A stretch of DNA of 64,000 bases from Fuscibacter oryzae (lineage in GTDB: Bacteria > Pseudomonadota > Alphaproteobacteria > Rhodobacterales > Rhodobacteraceae). The stretch is from assembly GCF_016765795.1 (NCBI RefSeq), contig NZ_JAESVP010000011.1:1-64000 (forward strand). Direction: 5' to 3'. The notes beneath the pieces are model-generated. The model worked only from the letters and a program-made list of their open reading frames with translations, was not told where the DNA came from and searched no databases. Below, in pieces: positions 1 through 9,040 of this stretch (its first letter is position 1; the number at the start of each line of letters is the position of its first letter). The translations under genes were made by a program, and so were the position numbers.

Positions 1-121
1 TGTTCCCTGATCATCCCGATAATCTGCGCCTCGGTGAAACGGCTTTTCCTCATGTCGTCTGCTCCTTCTCAGGTTGGGCAGACTCTACATCACAGCGAGG
101 GAACTTCCGGGGGGCAGGTCA
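1..121 (-). mobile_element. IS3-family insertion sequence, left end with start of transposase OrfA (cut by window edge)
   Basis: Read on the minus strand, an ATG at position 52 opens MRKSRFTEAQIIGMIREQ, the standard beginning of IS3-family OrfA (helix-turn-helix part of the transposase); the rest lies outside the window. The probable end of the element is at 121: on the minus strand the sequence begins TGACCTGCCCCCCGG, similar to the terminus of the IS remnant ending near 4373. A purine-rich ribosome binding site (GAAGGAG) precedes the ATG. The family is clear; the exact element and the boundary are inferred. Confidence 0.75.
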
Positions 122-2083
122 ACCCTGATAACGGGACTAAGTTTTGGACATCGTGTATTAACGTCTCGATGGCGGACCTTCTTTCAAACAAGGAGATGCT
201 TTCGATTTTCAGATCTGCTTCGAAGGTTGACGGCACAGCCAATCACACCTTCCGCTGACAGTACAACAGTAGCAGGAAAGTGCCTCCGCAGCGCAGACCT
301 TTCGCGACCCGAGATCGTGAAACGCGTCGCGGCCGCTGAAACCCTGCGAAGGGCGTTCGCGGCGCTACCCGAGCCTCCGGCCCGGGGAACGAGCACTCAC
401 GGAGCATTTGGCCTTGCGAGTGATTGGGAAGCCAAGCACAAGGCGCTCGTCTCCAAGTGGCTGCAAACGTCGGGGGAAGTAGCGGAGGTGGTCGACGCGC
501 TCTGTCACCGCGCTCCCCTCGCGCCTGGGAAGCAAGAAGAAATCGCGGACTATTGCCGGAAAAAGCTTGCCGACCACGTGTCAGAAGTCGTGAACAACGA
601 CCGGTATATCCAAGAAGAACTCAGCGAACGCCTGGCTACCGCCGGCGTGCTCCCGATGTTCGGTTTTCCGACCCAAACACGGAGTCTGTTCAGCTACAAG
701 AAGGACGCGACCGTGGACGAGATGGTCGTCTCGGACCGCCCGCTCGACCACGCTGTCTGGGCGTTTTCACCCGGCTCCGAGATACCCAAGGACAAGCAGG
801 TACACGTAGCTTGCGGTTTCGAGTACAAGAAGCAGGTAGGAGGGCGGATCATTCCCGACCCTGACCCACTGGGCAAGCCCCTGGTGTTTTCTCGCTGCGA
901 AGAGCCAACTTGCGGCAACATCATGCAAGGCGCGGTCGAGACATGTGACGTTTGCCATTCGATGGCGTCGCCGTTCAACCTTTACCAGCCAAAGGGCTTC
1001 GTGACGACTGGACGACCAAGAGACTACGATGGCCAACGGCAACGAGGTCCGTCGTTGAAGCCGCCGGTCCTGGCGTTCAAGCCGGATTACGCCTCTGGGT
1101 TCAGAGTGGGCCCGATGAGCGTCGCGATGACATCCGACGAGCCAATCGCGCTCGTGAACGACGCCGGAGGGGAGTTTTTCAAGTTCCGTCGCAAGGTCAA
1201 TTCCATCGTCGTGAACGACGACTACCTCTACAGGGATGACGCTCCACACCAGGACCTACAGGGGGATCCGGAGACGACGGGAGCGATCGGTGCCGTCTTC
1301 AACACCGACGTGATGACCCTGCTGCTCGACCGTTTGCCAGGCGTTGGATACAACGGGATCCTCGATGTCGAGAACCAGCCGGCCGCCGCGGCCGCGCTGG
1401 TATCTTTCGGAGAATTCGTGAAACTCGCGGCCGCCGTCGACCTCGACGTTGATCCTTCGGAGCTTCGGGTCGGCACCCAGAAATGGCGGACCCCAAGTTG
1501 CGTGACCCGGCAAGTATACGTGGCGGACTCCCTCGAGAACGGGGCCGGGTACACTCGCCACGTTTGCGATGCTGGCCGCCTGAAAGGGATGCTGGAACGG
1601 CACTACCAGATTCGGAAGGCCGAATGGCAAGCAGATGACCATGCCCTGTGCGACAGGTCCTGCCCAGATTGCCTTCGGAACTACAACAACCGCTTCCTGC
1701 ATGCGGCACTCGACTGGCGCCTTGCCCTAGACGTCGCCGAGCTGGTGCTTGGACTTCCCTTGGACATGGATCGATGGTTGGCGCCTGCCGAGAGGATTGG
1801 GAAACGCTTCGTCGAGCTCTGCAACACCGAGAATGGGAACGTCTTCTTGGAGAAGTCCGATAGCCTTTTCGCGGTCACGCGACGCGATCCTGGGCTGTCG
1901 CTCGTGCTGTCACACCCACTCTGGTACACGTCCAAGGACGGCCCGGCCCAAGATCGCCAACAGAATGCCAAGCTGAGCTTGCAGGCAAATCATGGCGCTA
2001 GTCACGAAGTCAAGTTCGTCGACATAAGGGAATTTACAGCTTCTCCGCAGTCCTTCGTGATCAGGATGCTGGAAGCGTCATGA
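122..2083 (+). pseudogene. C-terminal DUF1998/MZB part of a large DEAD/DEAH-type helicase, 5' part missing
   Basis: The open frame enters from the IS end and closes at 2083. Recognisable helicase-family sequence starts near 300. Numbering from position 74, it contains LSERLATAGVLPMFGFPT, then a zinc-binding cluster C275-x4-C280-x10-C291-x2-C294, and a second cysteine group C498, C526-x3-C530-x2-C533, the pattern of the DUF1998/MZB region at the end of very large helicases (YprA-like, and the helicases of Druantia- and DISARM-type defence systems). No helicase motor motifs are present here and no convincing start codon is seen, so this is the tail of a broken gene. The probable middle part lies inverted at about 3980-2550. 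The stop overlaps the next start (ATGA), typical of translational coupling. Family placement is fairly sure; assignment to one named defence system is not. Confidence 0.7.
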
Positions 2084-2880
2084 TCGAGATTATTGGGACT
2101 GAGGGGTCGAGCGAGTACCGCGCCGCGCTCATGGTCCGCGATGCTTTGGAGGCAACTTGGCCCGGCGTCTCAAACACGCCGGCCGAGCAAGACGACATCA
2201 AGATCGCCGTGAGCGTGAAAATCACCGGCTACAAGGTACAGGATATCGACGTCGTCTTGGTTGGCCAGCTGTCGCGACCCCGGCTTTTCCGACCGGCAAG
2301 GGTGATCCGCGGACACGCCGGCAATCGCCTCAATGATCGCCCCGTCGTCGTTGAAAGCTTCGTCGTCGCGATCGAGGTCAAGGACCAGGACGACAAGGGG
2401 GTCAAGGTAAACGACGACCAGGTACAGGTTCGGTATTCAAGATCGGGCAAGGTCGAATGGAAGAGCGCGACGGACCAGAACGTCGACCAAGTCCATTCGC
2501 TCAAGGCGTACTTTTCTGACCAACACGCGGACGTATTCGTGCGTCGATGCATGGTCTTTTCTCCTAGCTCAAGCAGCCACGCCAACACGCCAGAAACGAG
2601 CTGGCTCCACGAGATGGCGGAACTGCCCAGGGTCTTTCCCGCGAACTCCTCGACGAGGTTCTTTTGGCTTTCCTTGGCACGCCCAATGGTCGCCATGAAC
2701 AAAGCGTTCATCAAGTCGGGGCTGAACGACGCGATGCTGGCAGCGATCTCGGTTTCCCGCTCGTCGAGGTCCTGGTCGTCCTGCACCTTTTCGGCGACTG
2801 AGGTCGCGTCACCAATGGTGAATTTTTCTCGTGGCCTGAGTTCTGCGAACACGAGTTGCCGAACAAGGGAACGGAAATGA
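2080..2880 (+). pseudogene. NERD-domain (nuclease-related) protein, 5' fragment
   Basis: The start codon overlaps the previous stop by 4 bases. Residues 1 to about 155 look like a NERD nuclease-related domain: D57 in a DVVL strand followed by the IEVKD segment (E99-x-K101) gives the D/E-x-K arrangement of this restriction-nuclease-like fold. After about base 2550 the frame is only the antisense of an inverted helicase fragment, so the genuine gene is truncated there; the last 100 or so codons up to 2880 are not natural protein. Intact relatives often carry a helicase or kinase domain behind NERD, now lost. The neighbour is a DUF1998 helicase, so the pair was probably a mobile defence or DNA-processing module. 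Confidence 0.55.
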
Positions 2881-4169
2881 TTAAGTTCAAGGCCCGCTGC
2901 AACGTCCGCCGCGTCATCCCTGCTATCGGTGAAGGCAATCATCGGGGCAGCGCGAGTTTCCGAACCGAGGCTTGACGTGGCTCGGTCCGCGATCACCTGC
3001 GTTGTCACATTCAAGCCCGTCCGCAGCCCCCGGATCGGGCTGTTCACGCGGCTTCCCGAGAAGAACGCCTTCAATATGCGGTTCTGGCTTTTCTTGGATT
3101 GGCAAGCGGGACAGATCTCGGGGAGCCCGGGAACGTCAACCTTGCCTGGAACTTGGTACATTGTCCCTGTCGGTTTTTCGCCGGCTTGAGCCTTGTGAAG
3201 GTGGCCATACAAGGGATGGTAGACCGCGGGCGCAAAGCTGAACGTTTCAGGTTTCTTGGTTGCTGGGTTCGTGTGCTGCCAAGTTGAACTGACGCCAGGG
3301 GCCACTGATTTCCCTGGCCAATACCAACGGAACTGGCTGTTTGGCCGTTCATTCACGAGGCCAGGAACGGTAGTCGAAAGATCCGTTGGCCCGGACTCGA
3401 GGAAAACATCTCCGTCGGCGTCTTCTCCGCTCCGAGGTACCACGTAGCCGCCGAGGTAAGCTTCACCACAATCGTAACAGTACAGGAGTTCGAGCACTTG
3501 TCCACCGCAGGGGCACTTGATCGCTGGTTGCTTGAAGATCTTGCCTATCTGGCGTCCGTCGTAACTGTACGCTGGATCAATCTCGGTACACGCAGGGTTC
3601 GAGCACGCCCACATTCCTTGTATCTGGCGAAGAAACATGTGAGCGCGGAAGGAAGGCTTCGGTTCCTTGAACGACGTGGACTTCTCTCGTGCTGCGGCAT
3701 GTAGAATGGCCTTAAGCAACTGCTCACTTGCCTCCGCCCCGAACAACGCATCCTTGACCTTCGATATCCGGGCGGGCCCAATAGCGCCGTCGTCCCGTTT
3801 GCCTGCAACAAGGCAAGCTGTGCCTAGAGCATCGCGCGGCGAAATCTGGGCAAGGATTTGGTTAATCGCGGTTTCGTCGCCGTCGATGATTGCCTGTTCT
3901 TTTCCCACAAAAATGGACGTGTCTAGGGGCAGGTCGGCCTTTGGCTTGCGTGGTTCGCCAGGGAAGACCGCGAAGGTGGCCGAGGGCAGTTCCACCCCTT
4001 CAGCTTCCATTTCGCGCAGCACCTCGCCGATCCGGCGCAGCTCGGCCGCGCTCAGGAACCGTTCGCGTTTCTCCTCGGGGTATTTCCGGATGTGCTTGCG
4101 CGGGTTACGGAATGAAACTCTGTTCCCGTCCCTGCACCATGCCCGCGCAACGCTGGCCGTCTGGCGCAA
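2229..4169 (-). pseudogene. Chimeric open frame: integrase scrap joined to the middle part of a DUF1998-type helicase
   Basis: This 646-codon frame is a patchwork rather than a gene. From about 4106 to 3980 it encodes a short piece of tyrosine recombinase (IRKYPEEKRERFLSAAELRR). From about 3980 to 2550 it encodes the central part of a large helicase: WACSNPAC and CPCGG/CYDCGEAYLGG zinc-ribbon segments, then MIAFTDSRDDAADVAAGLEL, a segment typical of DUF1998-linked helicases. From about 2550 to 2229 it is only the antisense of the NERD gene. The helicase section is probably the missing middle of the fragment that ends at 2083 on the other strand. Neither the N-terminal motor motifs nor the C-terminus are present. 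Junction positions are estimates from protein resemblance. Confidence 0.65.
3980..4106 (-). mobile_element. Tyrosine-type integrase fragment
   Basis: About 42 codons on the minus strand read NPRKHIRKYPEEKRERFL..., the linker just before the catalytic domain of phage-type tyrosine recombinases, where NP..-ERFLS-ELRR is characteristic. Both ends are cut: upstream by the IS3 remnant at about 4107, downstream by the helicase fragment at about 3980. No catalytic R-H-R-Y residues remain. It suggests that an integrative element once sat here, close to the tRNA-Ala gene. Confidence 0.6.
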
Positions 4170-4373
4170 GGGCTATAACACCGAACGGCCCCACTCCCGG
4201 CTCGGCTGGCAGACCCCAGCCGAGTTTGCCCGAACCTTCGCCCCGCAACGGGACCTGACGCCGCACAATCCGCAAAGCTCCGCGCCAGCCCCCGTTGCCC
4301 AACCCGCACCAAAAGGCAAAACTCAAACCCGGAGGCTCGCTCACGCTGGATAAAAGTTGGGGGCAACGTCACC
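4107..4373 (+). mobile_element. IS3-family remnant: C-terminus of transposase OrfB and right end
   Basis: The plus strand encodes NETLFPSLHHARATLAVW and then YNTERPHSRLGWQTPAEF, the well-known end of IS3-family OrfB (DDE transposase, after the last catalytic glutamate); the frame stops at 4353. The sequence then runs to GTTGGGGGCAACGTCA at about 4373, which resembles the IS end at 121 (GGGGGCA-x-GTCA). The upstream part of OrfB is absent, replaced by the integrase scrap. It lies in the opposite orientation to the IS at 1-121, so two copies or a rearrangement are implied. Confidence 0.7.
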
Positions 4374-4429
4374 GGGGCGCTGCTTTTCAAGGGTCCAACT
4401 CTTGCCGTCGCTGCTCATCCGCGAGGCGA

Positions 4430-4966
4430 TCAACTGCCCGTGATGAAGATGTCCTTTGCCAGTCTTTTATGCTCGATCAGCTTCCGAAGACCACTCCGAG
4501 TATCGTCCGTGATCACGATCCCTTGATCGAAGCTTCGGAAATGGCTGAACTCTTGATCTGCCATTCGTTGGTATGTGCTACCCGACATAAAGCTCTGCAC
4601 TGGCCGGGCGACGAGTTCCTGTCCGTCGTGCCAGCGCAAGTGCAAGTCATTGCGCTGAACAAAGACCTCCATCGGCGGCGCGCCGAACGTCTCAAGTATT
4701 GGGATCACCTCAGGGTTGAACCGCCAATCAGGAAGGTCAAGCGTTCCGGCGTCATACTCAACGACCAACTCGTTCATCAGTGGGTATAGCTTTCTACCCA
4801 AGACACTTATTTGCATGTCGAACCAATCGCCCTTCCGAGGCAGTAGCGGGCGCAGGAAGGCGAGGCCATCAACGAAATCGGCGGGCAGCGCGAAACGCTC
4901 GCCACTCACCAAAATTGGCGAGAGCGGGGGGCTATAGGGCCGAGTATTTTCGAAGCGCTGCAACAT
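4430..4966 (-). CDS. Hypothetical protein, 178 aa
   Basis: I do not recognise the family. The predicted protein is soluble, mixed alpha/beta in composition, with no signal peptide, membrane segment or cysteine motif. It lies between the IS3 remnant and tRNA-Ala, and codon use looks less GC-biased than the core genes further right, which fits acquired DNA. The ATG at 4966 is directly preceded by a small inverted repeat (GGCTTT at 4980-4985 and its partner at 4967-4972 as read on the plus strand), which could fold over the start region. No clear Shine-Dalgarno sequence is visible, so expression is uncertain. Confidence 0.5.
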   Translation of the reverse strand: MLQRFENTRPYSPPLSPILVSGERFALPADFVDGLAFLRPLLPRKGDWFDMQISVLGRKLYPLMNELVVEYDAGTLDLPDWRFNPEVIPILETFGAPPMEVFVQRNDLHLRWHDGQELVARPVQSFMSGSTYQRMADQEFSHFRSFDQGIVITDDTRSGLRKLIEHKRLAKDIFITGS

Positions 4967-5114
4967 GGCTTTGAGGCGTAAAGCCCTGATGTGCAGAAGT
5001 TTGGCGGCAGGTGCCGCGCATGCCCACGTTTAAACGTACCAATCCAAATGTTGCAAGAATATTGCAAAATGGAAAAGGCGTCCCGTATGACGCCCTCTAA
5101 CCCGTTGTTTTTAT

Positions 5115-5190
<76 letters not shown>

Positions 5191-5229
5191 ATTCCAATCG
5201 TCCGACGCTTGGGCCGCGTCGTGGGCGCT

Positions 5230-5293
5230 GTTTAGGGGCAGGCGCGGGGGGGTGCAAGAGATAAAATGCACTTTTTCGCGGTTGCCCCTAAAC
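5230..5293 (-). terminator. Long stem-loop downstream of the FYDLN-protein gene
   Basis: GTTTAGGGGCA (5230-5240) and TGCCCCTAAAC (5283-5293) form a perfect 11-bp inverted repeat. Inside it CGCG pairs with CGCG (5243-5246 and 5277-5280) and GTGCA with TGCAC (5252-5256 and 5267-5271), giving a nearly continuous 64-nt hairpin. It begins 5 bases after the stop codon at 5299 on the minus strand and lies before tRNA-Ala. Most likely a terminator or 3'-stabilising structure; no U-tract is seen. Confidence 0.5.
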
Positions 5294-5298
5294 TTGAT

Positions 5299-5631
5299 TC
5301 AGTGCTCTTCCTCATCGCCCGCAACGTCTGCCAACTCGTCAAGCGAAACGTTGTCATCGGCGTCATCTTCCAGCAATTCATCGTCCAGCTCGCCATCGGG
5401 CGTGGCCGCTGCCAGCAGTTCGTCATCGGCTTCCAGATCGTCAACCAGAACGTCATCGTCCTTTTCGGGAACAGCGCGGCTGATCACGGCGGCCGCCATT
5501 TTGCGACGGGCGGATTCAATATCGACGACTTCGCCGGTATAGGGCGAGACGACGGGCACACGGTTCAGGTCATAGAACCGCTTGCCGGTGGTGGGGCAAA
5601 TACGCTTGGTGCCCCATTCTTGCTTGGGCAT
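5299..5631 (-). CDS. TIGR02300/FYDLN-type small acidic protein
   Basis: The 110-residue product begins MPKQEWGTKRICPTTGKRFY and carries the FYDLN signature near residue 19, then PYTGE, followed by an Asp/Glu-rich C-terminal half of about 55 residues. This matches the TIGR02300 FYDLN-acid family, found mainly in alphaproteobacteria and without established function; the N-terminus resembles a degenerate zinc-ribbon with one remaining cysteine. The start at 5631 was chosen because conservation begins there; an upstream in-frame extension looks non-coding. It is transcribed away from the metalloprotease gene at 5771 and towards tRNA-Ala, with a strong hairpin behind its stop. Confidence 0.85.
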   Translation of the reverse strand: MPKQEWGTKRICPTTGKRFYDLNRVPVVSPYTGEVVDIESARRKMAAAVISRAVPEKDDDVLVDDLEADDELLAAATPDGELDDELLEDDADDNVSLDELADVAGDEEEH

Positions 5632-5770
5632 GGTCTTCCCTTTATCACAAGGCTCGGGTTTCGAGGGTCGGGACCGCTTGCCACAAGCCTTGGCCACTGT
5701 CAAAGGCTTTGTCGCATGGTTGCGGTATGGCCCCATGTGGCTATTCTGACAGCCCTTCGCAAGAGGTTTC

Positions 5771-6451
5771 ATGCCCGTTCTTCCCGGCCTGCCTGATCTG
5801 GATATCACCTTGCGCCGTTCGGCGCGGGCGCGGCGGTTTTCGCTGCGGGTGTCGTCGCTTGACGGGCGCGTCACACTTTCCATGCCCGCCCGCGCCCGCG
5901 AGGCCGAGGCGCTGGCCTTTGCCCGCGCGCAAGAGGGCTGGCTGCGTCAGGCATTGGCGCGCGTGCCCCAGGGGGCCGAGGTGGCGATGGGGGGCGAACT
6001 TCCGTTCGAGGGCAGGCCCCTGCGCCTGATGCCCGGCAGCGGCCGCGCCATTCGGGTCGAGGGCGATTCGCTGCTGGTGCCCGGCGATCCGGCGCAGGTG
6101 GGCGCGCGGGTGGCTGCCTGGGCGCGCGCACGGGCGCGCGACCGGCTGGCAGAAGCGGCAGACCGCTATGCCGCGCAGATCGGCCGCAAGGTTGCGCAGG
6201 TCGCGCTGCGCGATACGCGGTCGCGCTGGGGGTCATGCACGGCGGATGGGCGGCTGATGTTTTCGTGGCGGCTGATCCTTGGTCCGCCTGCGGTGCTGGA
6301 GTATGTTGCGGCGCACGAGGTGGCCCATCTGGTCGAGATGAACCATTCGCCCGCGTTCTGGGCGGTGGTAGAGCGTCTTTATCCCGGTTGGCAGGTGCAG
6401 CGCGCCTGGCTGCGTCGCCACGGGTCCGCCCTTCATGCGATAAGGTTCTGA
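5771..6451 (+). CDS. YgjP-like zinc metallopeptidase (DUF45/M48-type)
   Basis: The 226-residue protein has the RWGSC motif (residues 152-156) and the zinc site H182-E-V-A-H186, the signature of the YgjP/DUF45 family of small cytosolic metallopeptidases with a SprT-like core. N-terminal residues 10-60 form the usual strand-rich lead domain (RRSARARRFSLRV). There is no signal peptide. Substrate and physiological role in this family are poorly known. The stop codon overlaps the start of the GntR regulator by one base (TGATG), so the two are probably co-translated. Confidence 0.85.
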   Translation: MPVLPGLPDLDITLRRSARARRFSLRVSSLDGRVTLSMPARAREAEALAFARAQEGWLRQALARVPQGAEVAMGGELPFEGRPLRLMPGSGRAIRVEGDSLLVPGDPAQVGARVAAWARARARDRLAEAADRYAAQIGRKVAQVALRDTRSRWGSCTADGRLMFSWRLILGPPAVLEYVAAHEVAHLVEMNHSPAFWAVVERLYPGWQVQRAWLRRHGSALHAIRF

Positions 6452-7104
6452 TGATGTCGATCACCCCGCGCCTTGCCGACCCGAACGCCGCCGCGCATGA
6501 GCGCGTCTATCGCACTCTGCGCCAGCAGGTCATGCACGGCGAACTGGCGCCCGGTCAGTCGCTGACCCTGCGCGGCGTGGCCGAGATGTTCGGCGTCTCG
6601 ATGACCCCCGCACGAGAGGCGATGCGGCGGCTGGCGGCCGAAGGGGCGCTGACCATCTCGAATTCGGGGCGCATTGCCACGCCAGAACTGACGCCCGAGC
6701 GGATCGAGGAACTGGCCCAGGTGCGGGCGCTCTTGGAGCCTGAAATGGCCTCTCGTGCGCTGCCACGGGTGCATTTTGCGCTGATCGACCGGCTGGCCGC
6801 GATCAACCAGTTGAATCAGGAGGCGGTGATGAACCAGGATGCCGTCGCCTATGTGCGCAGCAATCTGGAGTTTCACCGCACCCTATACCTGCGCGCCCAG
6901 ACGCCCGCGATGCTGGCGATGATCGAAACGGTCTGGCTGCAACTTGGCCCGACTATGCGGGCGCTTTACCAGAAGATACGCCGGCGCGAGATGCCGCAGC
7001 ACCACCGCCACATTCTGGCGGCGCTGCGGGCAGGGGACGAGCCGGGGTTGCGGCTGGCAATCAGGACCGATGTGACGCAAGGGCTGCGGCATCTGATTTC
7101 CTGA
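6451..7104 (+). CDS. GntR-family transcriptional regulator (FCD/FadR subfamily)
   Basis: The 217-residue protein has an N-terminal winged helix (about residues 15-75, with the LTLRGVAEMFGVSMTPAREAMRRL recognition region in pieces typical of GntR) and an all-helical FCD effector domain (about 85-205) with the metal- or ligand-binding D/H/H pattern (EFHR, QHHRHI). Such proteins bind small carboxylates and act as local repressors. The start ATG overlaps the stop of the metallopeptidase gene; a second ATG follows immediately. Effector and targets cannot be read from the sequence. The neighbouring lpd and suc genes make organic acid control conceivable, but this is only proximity. Confidence 0.9.
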   Translation: MMSITPRLADPNAAAHERVYRTLRQQVMHGELAPGQSLTLRGVAEMFGVSMTPAREAMRRLAAEGALTISNSGRIATPELTPERIEELAQVRALLEPEMASRALPRVHFALIDRLAAINQLNQEAVMNQDAVAYVRSNLEFHRTLYLRAQTPAMLAMIETVWLQLGPTMRALYQKIRRREMPQHHRHILAALRAGDEPGLRLAIRTDVTQGLRHLIS

Positions 7105-7119
7105 GCCGCCAAATGGAAA

Positions 7120-7178
7120 GGCCGGGGGGCTGTCTGCCCCCCGGACCCCCCGAGGATATTTGAGCCAGTATGAAAGGC
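7120..7178 (-). repeat. GC-rich palindromic gene-end repeat, family A copy 1
   Basis: On the minus strand, directly after the lpd stop, comes CTTTCATACTGGCTCAAATA, then TCCTCGGGGGGTCC and a perfect hairpin CCGGGGGGC-agaca-GCCCCCCGG. The same order recurs near 8592, 20159, 35895, 47637 and 54934. It sits between the convergent ends of the GntR gene and lpd, so it may serve as a shared terminator. Confidence 0.8.
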
Positions 7179-8567
7179 TCAGGCGTGAATGGCCCCCAAG
7201 CCGCAGGCCAGCGCTGCCTCGCGCACGGCCTCGGAATAGGTCGGGTGGGCGTGGCAGGTCAGGGCGAGGTCTTGCGCGCTGGCGCCGAATTCCATCGCCA
7301 CGCAAACCTCGTGGATCAGATCGCCCGCACCCGGCCCGATGATATGGCAGCCAAGGATGCGGTCGGTCGCCGCATCGACGATCAGCTTGACGAAGCCTTC
7401 GGCCTGAAACACCGCCTTGGCCCGCGCATTGCCCATGAAGGGAAACTTGCCGACTTTATAGGCGCGGCCCGCTTCTTTCAGTTGCTCTTCTGTCTTGCCG
7501 ACCGAAGCCACCTCCGGCGTGGTATAGACCACGCTGGGGATCACATCATAATTCACATGGCCATGCTTGCCGGCGATGATCTCTGCCACGGCCATGCCCT
7601 CATCCTCGGCCTTGTGGGCCAGCATCGGGCCGACAATCGCATCGCCGATGGCGTAAAGGCCGGGAACCGAAGTGCGGAAATGGTCGTCGGTCTTGATCTG
7701 GCCACGCGGCAGCATTTCCACGCCCAAAGTCTCCAGCCCCAAGCCCGCCGTATAGGGTTTGCGCCCGGTGGCGACCAAAACGGTATCGGCGGCGATGGTC
7801 GCCTCGCTGTCGTTCTTGCGCAGTTTGTAGGTTACCTTCGCGCCCGTCGCATCGGCTTCGACCTTTTGCACGGCGGCGCCCAGAATGAACTTGAAGCCCT
7901 GCTTTTTCAGGATGCGCTCAAAATTCTTGGCGACTTCGCTGTCCATGCCGGGGGTGATGGCATCCAGATATTCGACCACCGTCACCTCGGTGCCCAGACG
8001 GGCATAGACCGAGCCCATTTCCAGCCCGATCACGCCCGCGCCGATCACCACCAGCGATTTCGGAATGCTCGGCAGCGCCAGCGCGCCGGTCGAGGTGACG
8101 ACGACCTTTTCATCCACCGTCACGCCCGGCAGGCTGGACGGTTCGGAGCCGGTGGCGATGATGATGTTTTTCGCGGTGTGAACCTCATCGCCGACCTTGA
8201 CCTGCCCGGCGGCCGGGATCGACCCCCAGCCTTTCAACCAGGTGACCTTGTTCTTCTTGAACAGGAATTCGATGCCCTTGGTGTTGCCGTTCACCACATC
8301 CTGCTTGTAGGCCTGCATCCTGGCCCAATCGACCGTGGGCGCACCGCCCATCAGGCCCATCTTTTCGAAGTTCTCATGCACCTCATGCAGGTGATGGGTG
8401 GCATTGAGCAGCGCCTTGGACGGGATGCAGCCCACGTTCAGGCAGGTGCCGCCCAGAGTCTCGCGCCCTTCGACGCAGGCGGTTTTCAGGCCAAGCTGTG
8501 CGGCATGGATCGCGGCCACATAGCCGCCGGGGCCACCGCCGATGACGATCACGTCGAAGTCTGCCAT
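7179..8567 (-). CDS. lpd: Dihydrolipoyl dehydrogenase (E3)
   Basis: E3 subunit of the 2-oxo acid dehydrogenase complexes; it reoxidises dihydrolipoamide with FAD and NAD+. The 462-residue protein starts [19 protein letters not shown] (FAD-binding GxGxxG), has the redox pair C42-x4-C47 in [13 protein letters not shown], a second Rossmann motif [13 protein letters not shown] near residue 180, the GD motif in [12 protein letters not shown], and the catalytic HAHPTYSEA near residue 440. The ATG at 8567 has a good AAGGAG site 7 bases upstream; an open extension to 9248 overlaps the MAPEG gene and is rejected. It lies on the same strand as sucA/sucB, so it is likely the E3 of 2-oxoglutarate dehydrogenase, although three small genes intervene. 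Confidence 0.97.
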   Translation of the reverse strand: MADFDVIVIGGGPGGYVAAIHAAQLGLKTACVEGRETLGGTCLNVGCIPSKALLNATHHLHEVHENFEKMGLMGGAPTVDWARMQAYKQDVVNGNTKGIEFLFKKNKVTWLKGWGSIPAAGQVKVGDEVHTAKNIIIATGSEPSSLPGVTVDEKVVVTSTGALALPSIPKSLVVIGAGVIGLEMGSVYARLGTEVTVVEYLDAITPGMDSEVAKNFERILKKQGFKFILGAAVQKVEADATGAKVTYKLRKNDSEATIAADTVLVATGRKPYTAGLGLETLGVEMLPRGQIKTDDHFRTSVPGLYAIGDAIVGPMLAHKAEDEGMAVAEIIAGKHGHVNYDVIPSVVYTTPEVASVGKTEEQLKEAGRAYKVGKFPFMGNARAKAVFQAEGFVKLIVDAATDRILGCHIIGPGAGDLIHEVCVAMEFGASAQDLALTCHAHPTYSEAVREAALACGLGAIHA

Positions 8568-8591
8568 TTGGATTCTCCTTTTCGAACCGAA

Positions 8592-8645
8592 GGCCGGGGG
8601 CTGTCTTCCCCCGGATCCCCGAGGATATTTGGGCCAATGTGAAAG
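8592..8645 (-). repeat. GC-rich palindromic gene-end repeat, family A copy 2
   Basis: Minus strand: CTTTCACATTGGCCCAAATA, TCCTCGGGGATCC, then CCGGGGGAAGACAGCCCCCGG. It starts 2 bases behind the stop codon of the MAPEG gene and ends before the lpd ribosome binding site, so it separates two genes of the same strand. Confidence 0.8.
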
Positions 8646-8647
8646 TG

Positions 8648-9040
8648 TCAGATCAGGGTTGACACCAGAAGCGTAAGGGTTGCCAGAAGGCTCACCATCC
8701 AGATGACCGAGCGCCAGGGAACGAGGCCATAGGCATAGGCGGGGACATAAAGGATGCGGGCCGCGACATAGATCCATGCGGTGGCTGTCGTGAGCGGGCC
8801 GGATTGGCCCGAGATGGCGAGGATCAGCACCGCAGGCGCGAACAGCACCAGCCCCTCGAAACCGTTTGCGACAGCGCGGCGCAGGCGGCCCAGCAGCGGC
8901 GACATCGCAGGAAGTGTGCCATCGCGCGGTCCGGTTGTGACCTTCGGCCCAAGTTCCCGGTTGGCAACGATGGACATCGCGGCAAGGGTGCCGATCTGGA
9001 CCAGCAGGGCGAAGACAAGGGTGGTGAGTTCCGGGGTCAT
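8648..9040 (-). CDS. MAPEG-family membrane protein
   Basis: The 130-residue product has four hydrophobic helices (about residues 5-25, 55-75, 82-100 and 108-128) and the [12 protein letters not shown] segment near residue 93, which resembles the R-x-x-Y motif of MAPEG (membrane-associated eicosanoid/glutathione) proteins. Bacterial members are mostly uncharacterised. ATG 9040 is chosen because it overlaps the stop of the upstream glycosyltransferase by 4 bases (ATGA), indicating translational coupling. A family A repeat follows the stop. Confidence 0.8.
   Translation of the reverse strand: MTPELTTLVFALLVQIGTLAAMSIVANRELGPKVTTGPRDGTLPAMSPLLGRLRRAVANGFEGLVLFAPAVLILAISGQSGPLTTATAWIYVAARILYVPAYAYGLVPWRSVIWMVSLLATLTLLVSTLI

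Noticed and set aside
169-258. Short frame MADLLSNKEMLSIF... near the IS end
   Set aside because: 30 codons, no ribosome binding site, stops before the helicase homology; could be part of the broken gene in another frame but cannot be supported.
4505-4520. GTGATCAC-like site inside the hypothetical gene at 4430-4966
   Set aside because: Single copy, within a coding region, no partner at 21 bp; not taken as an operator.
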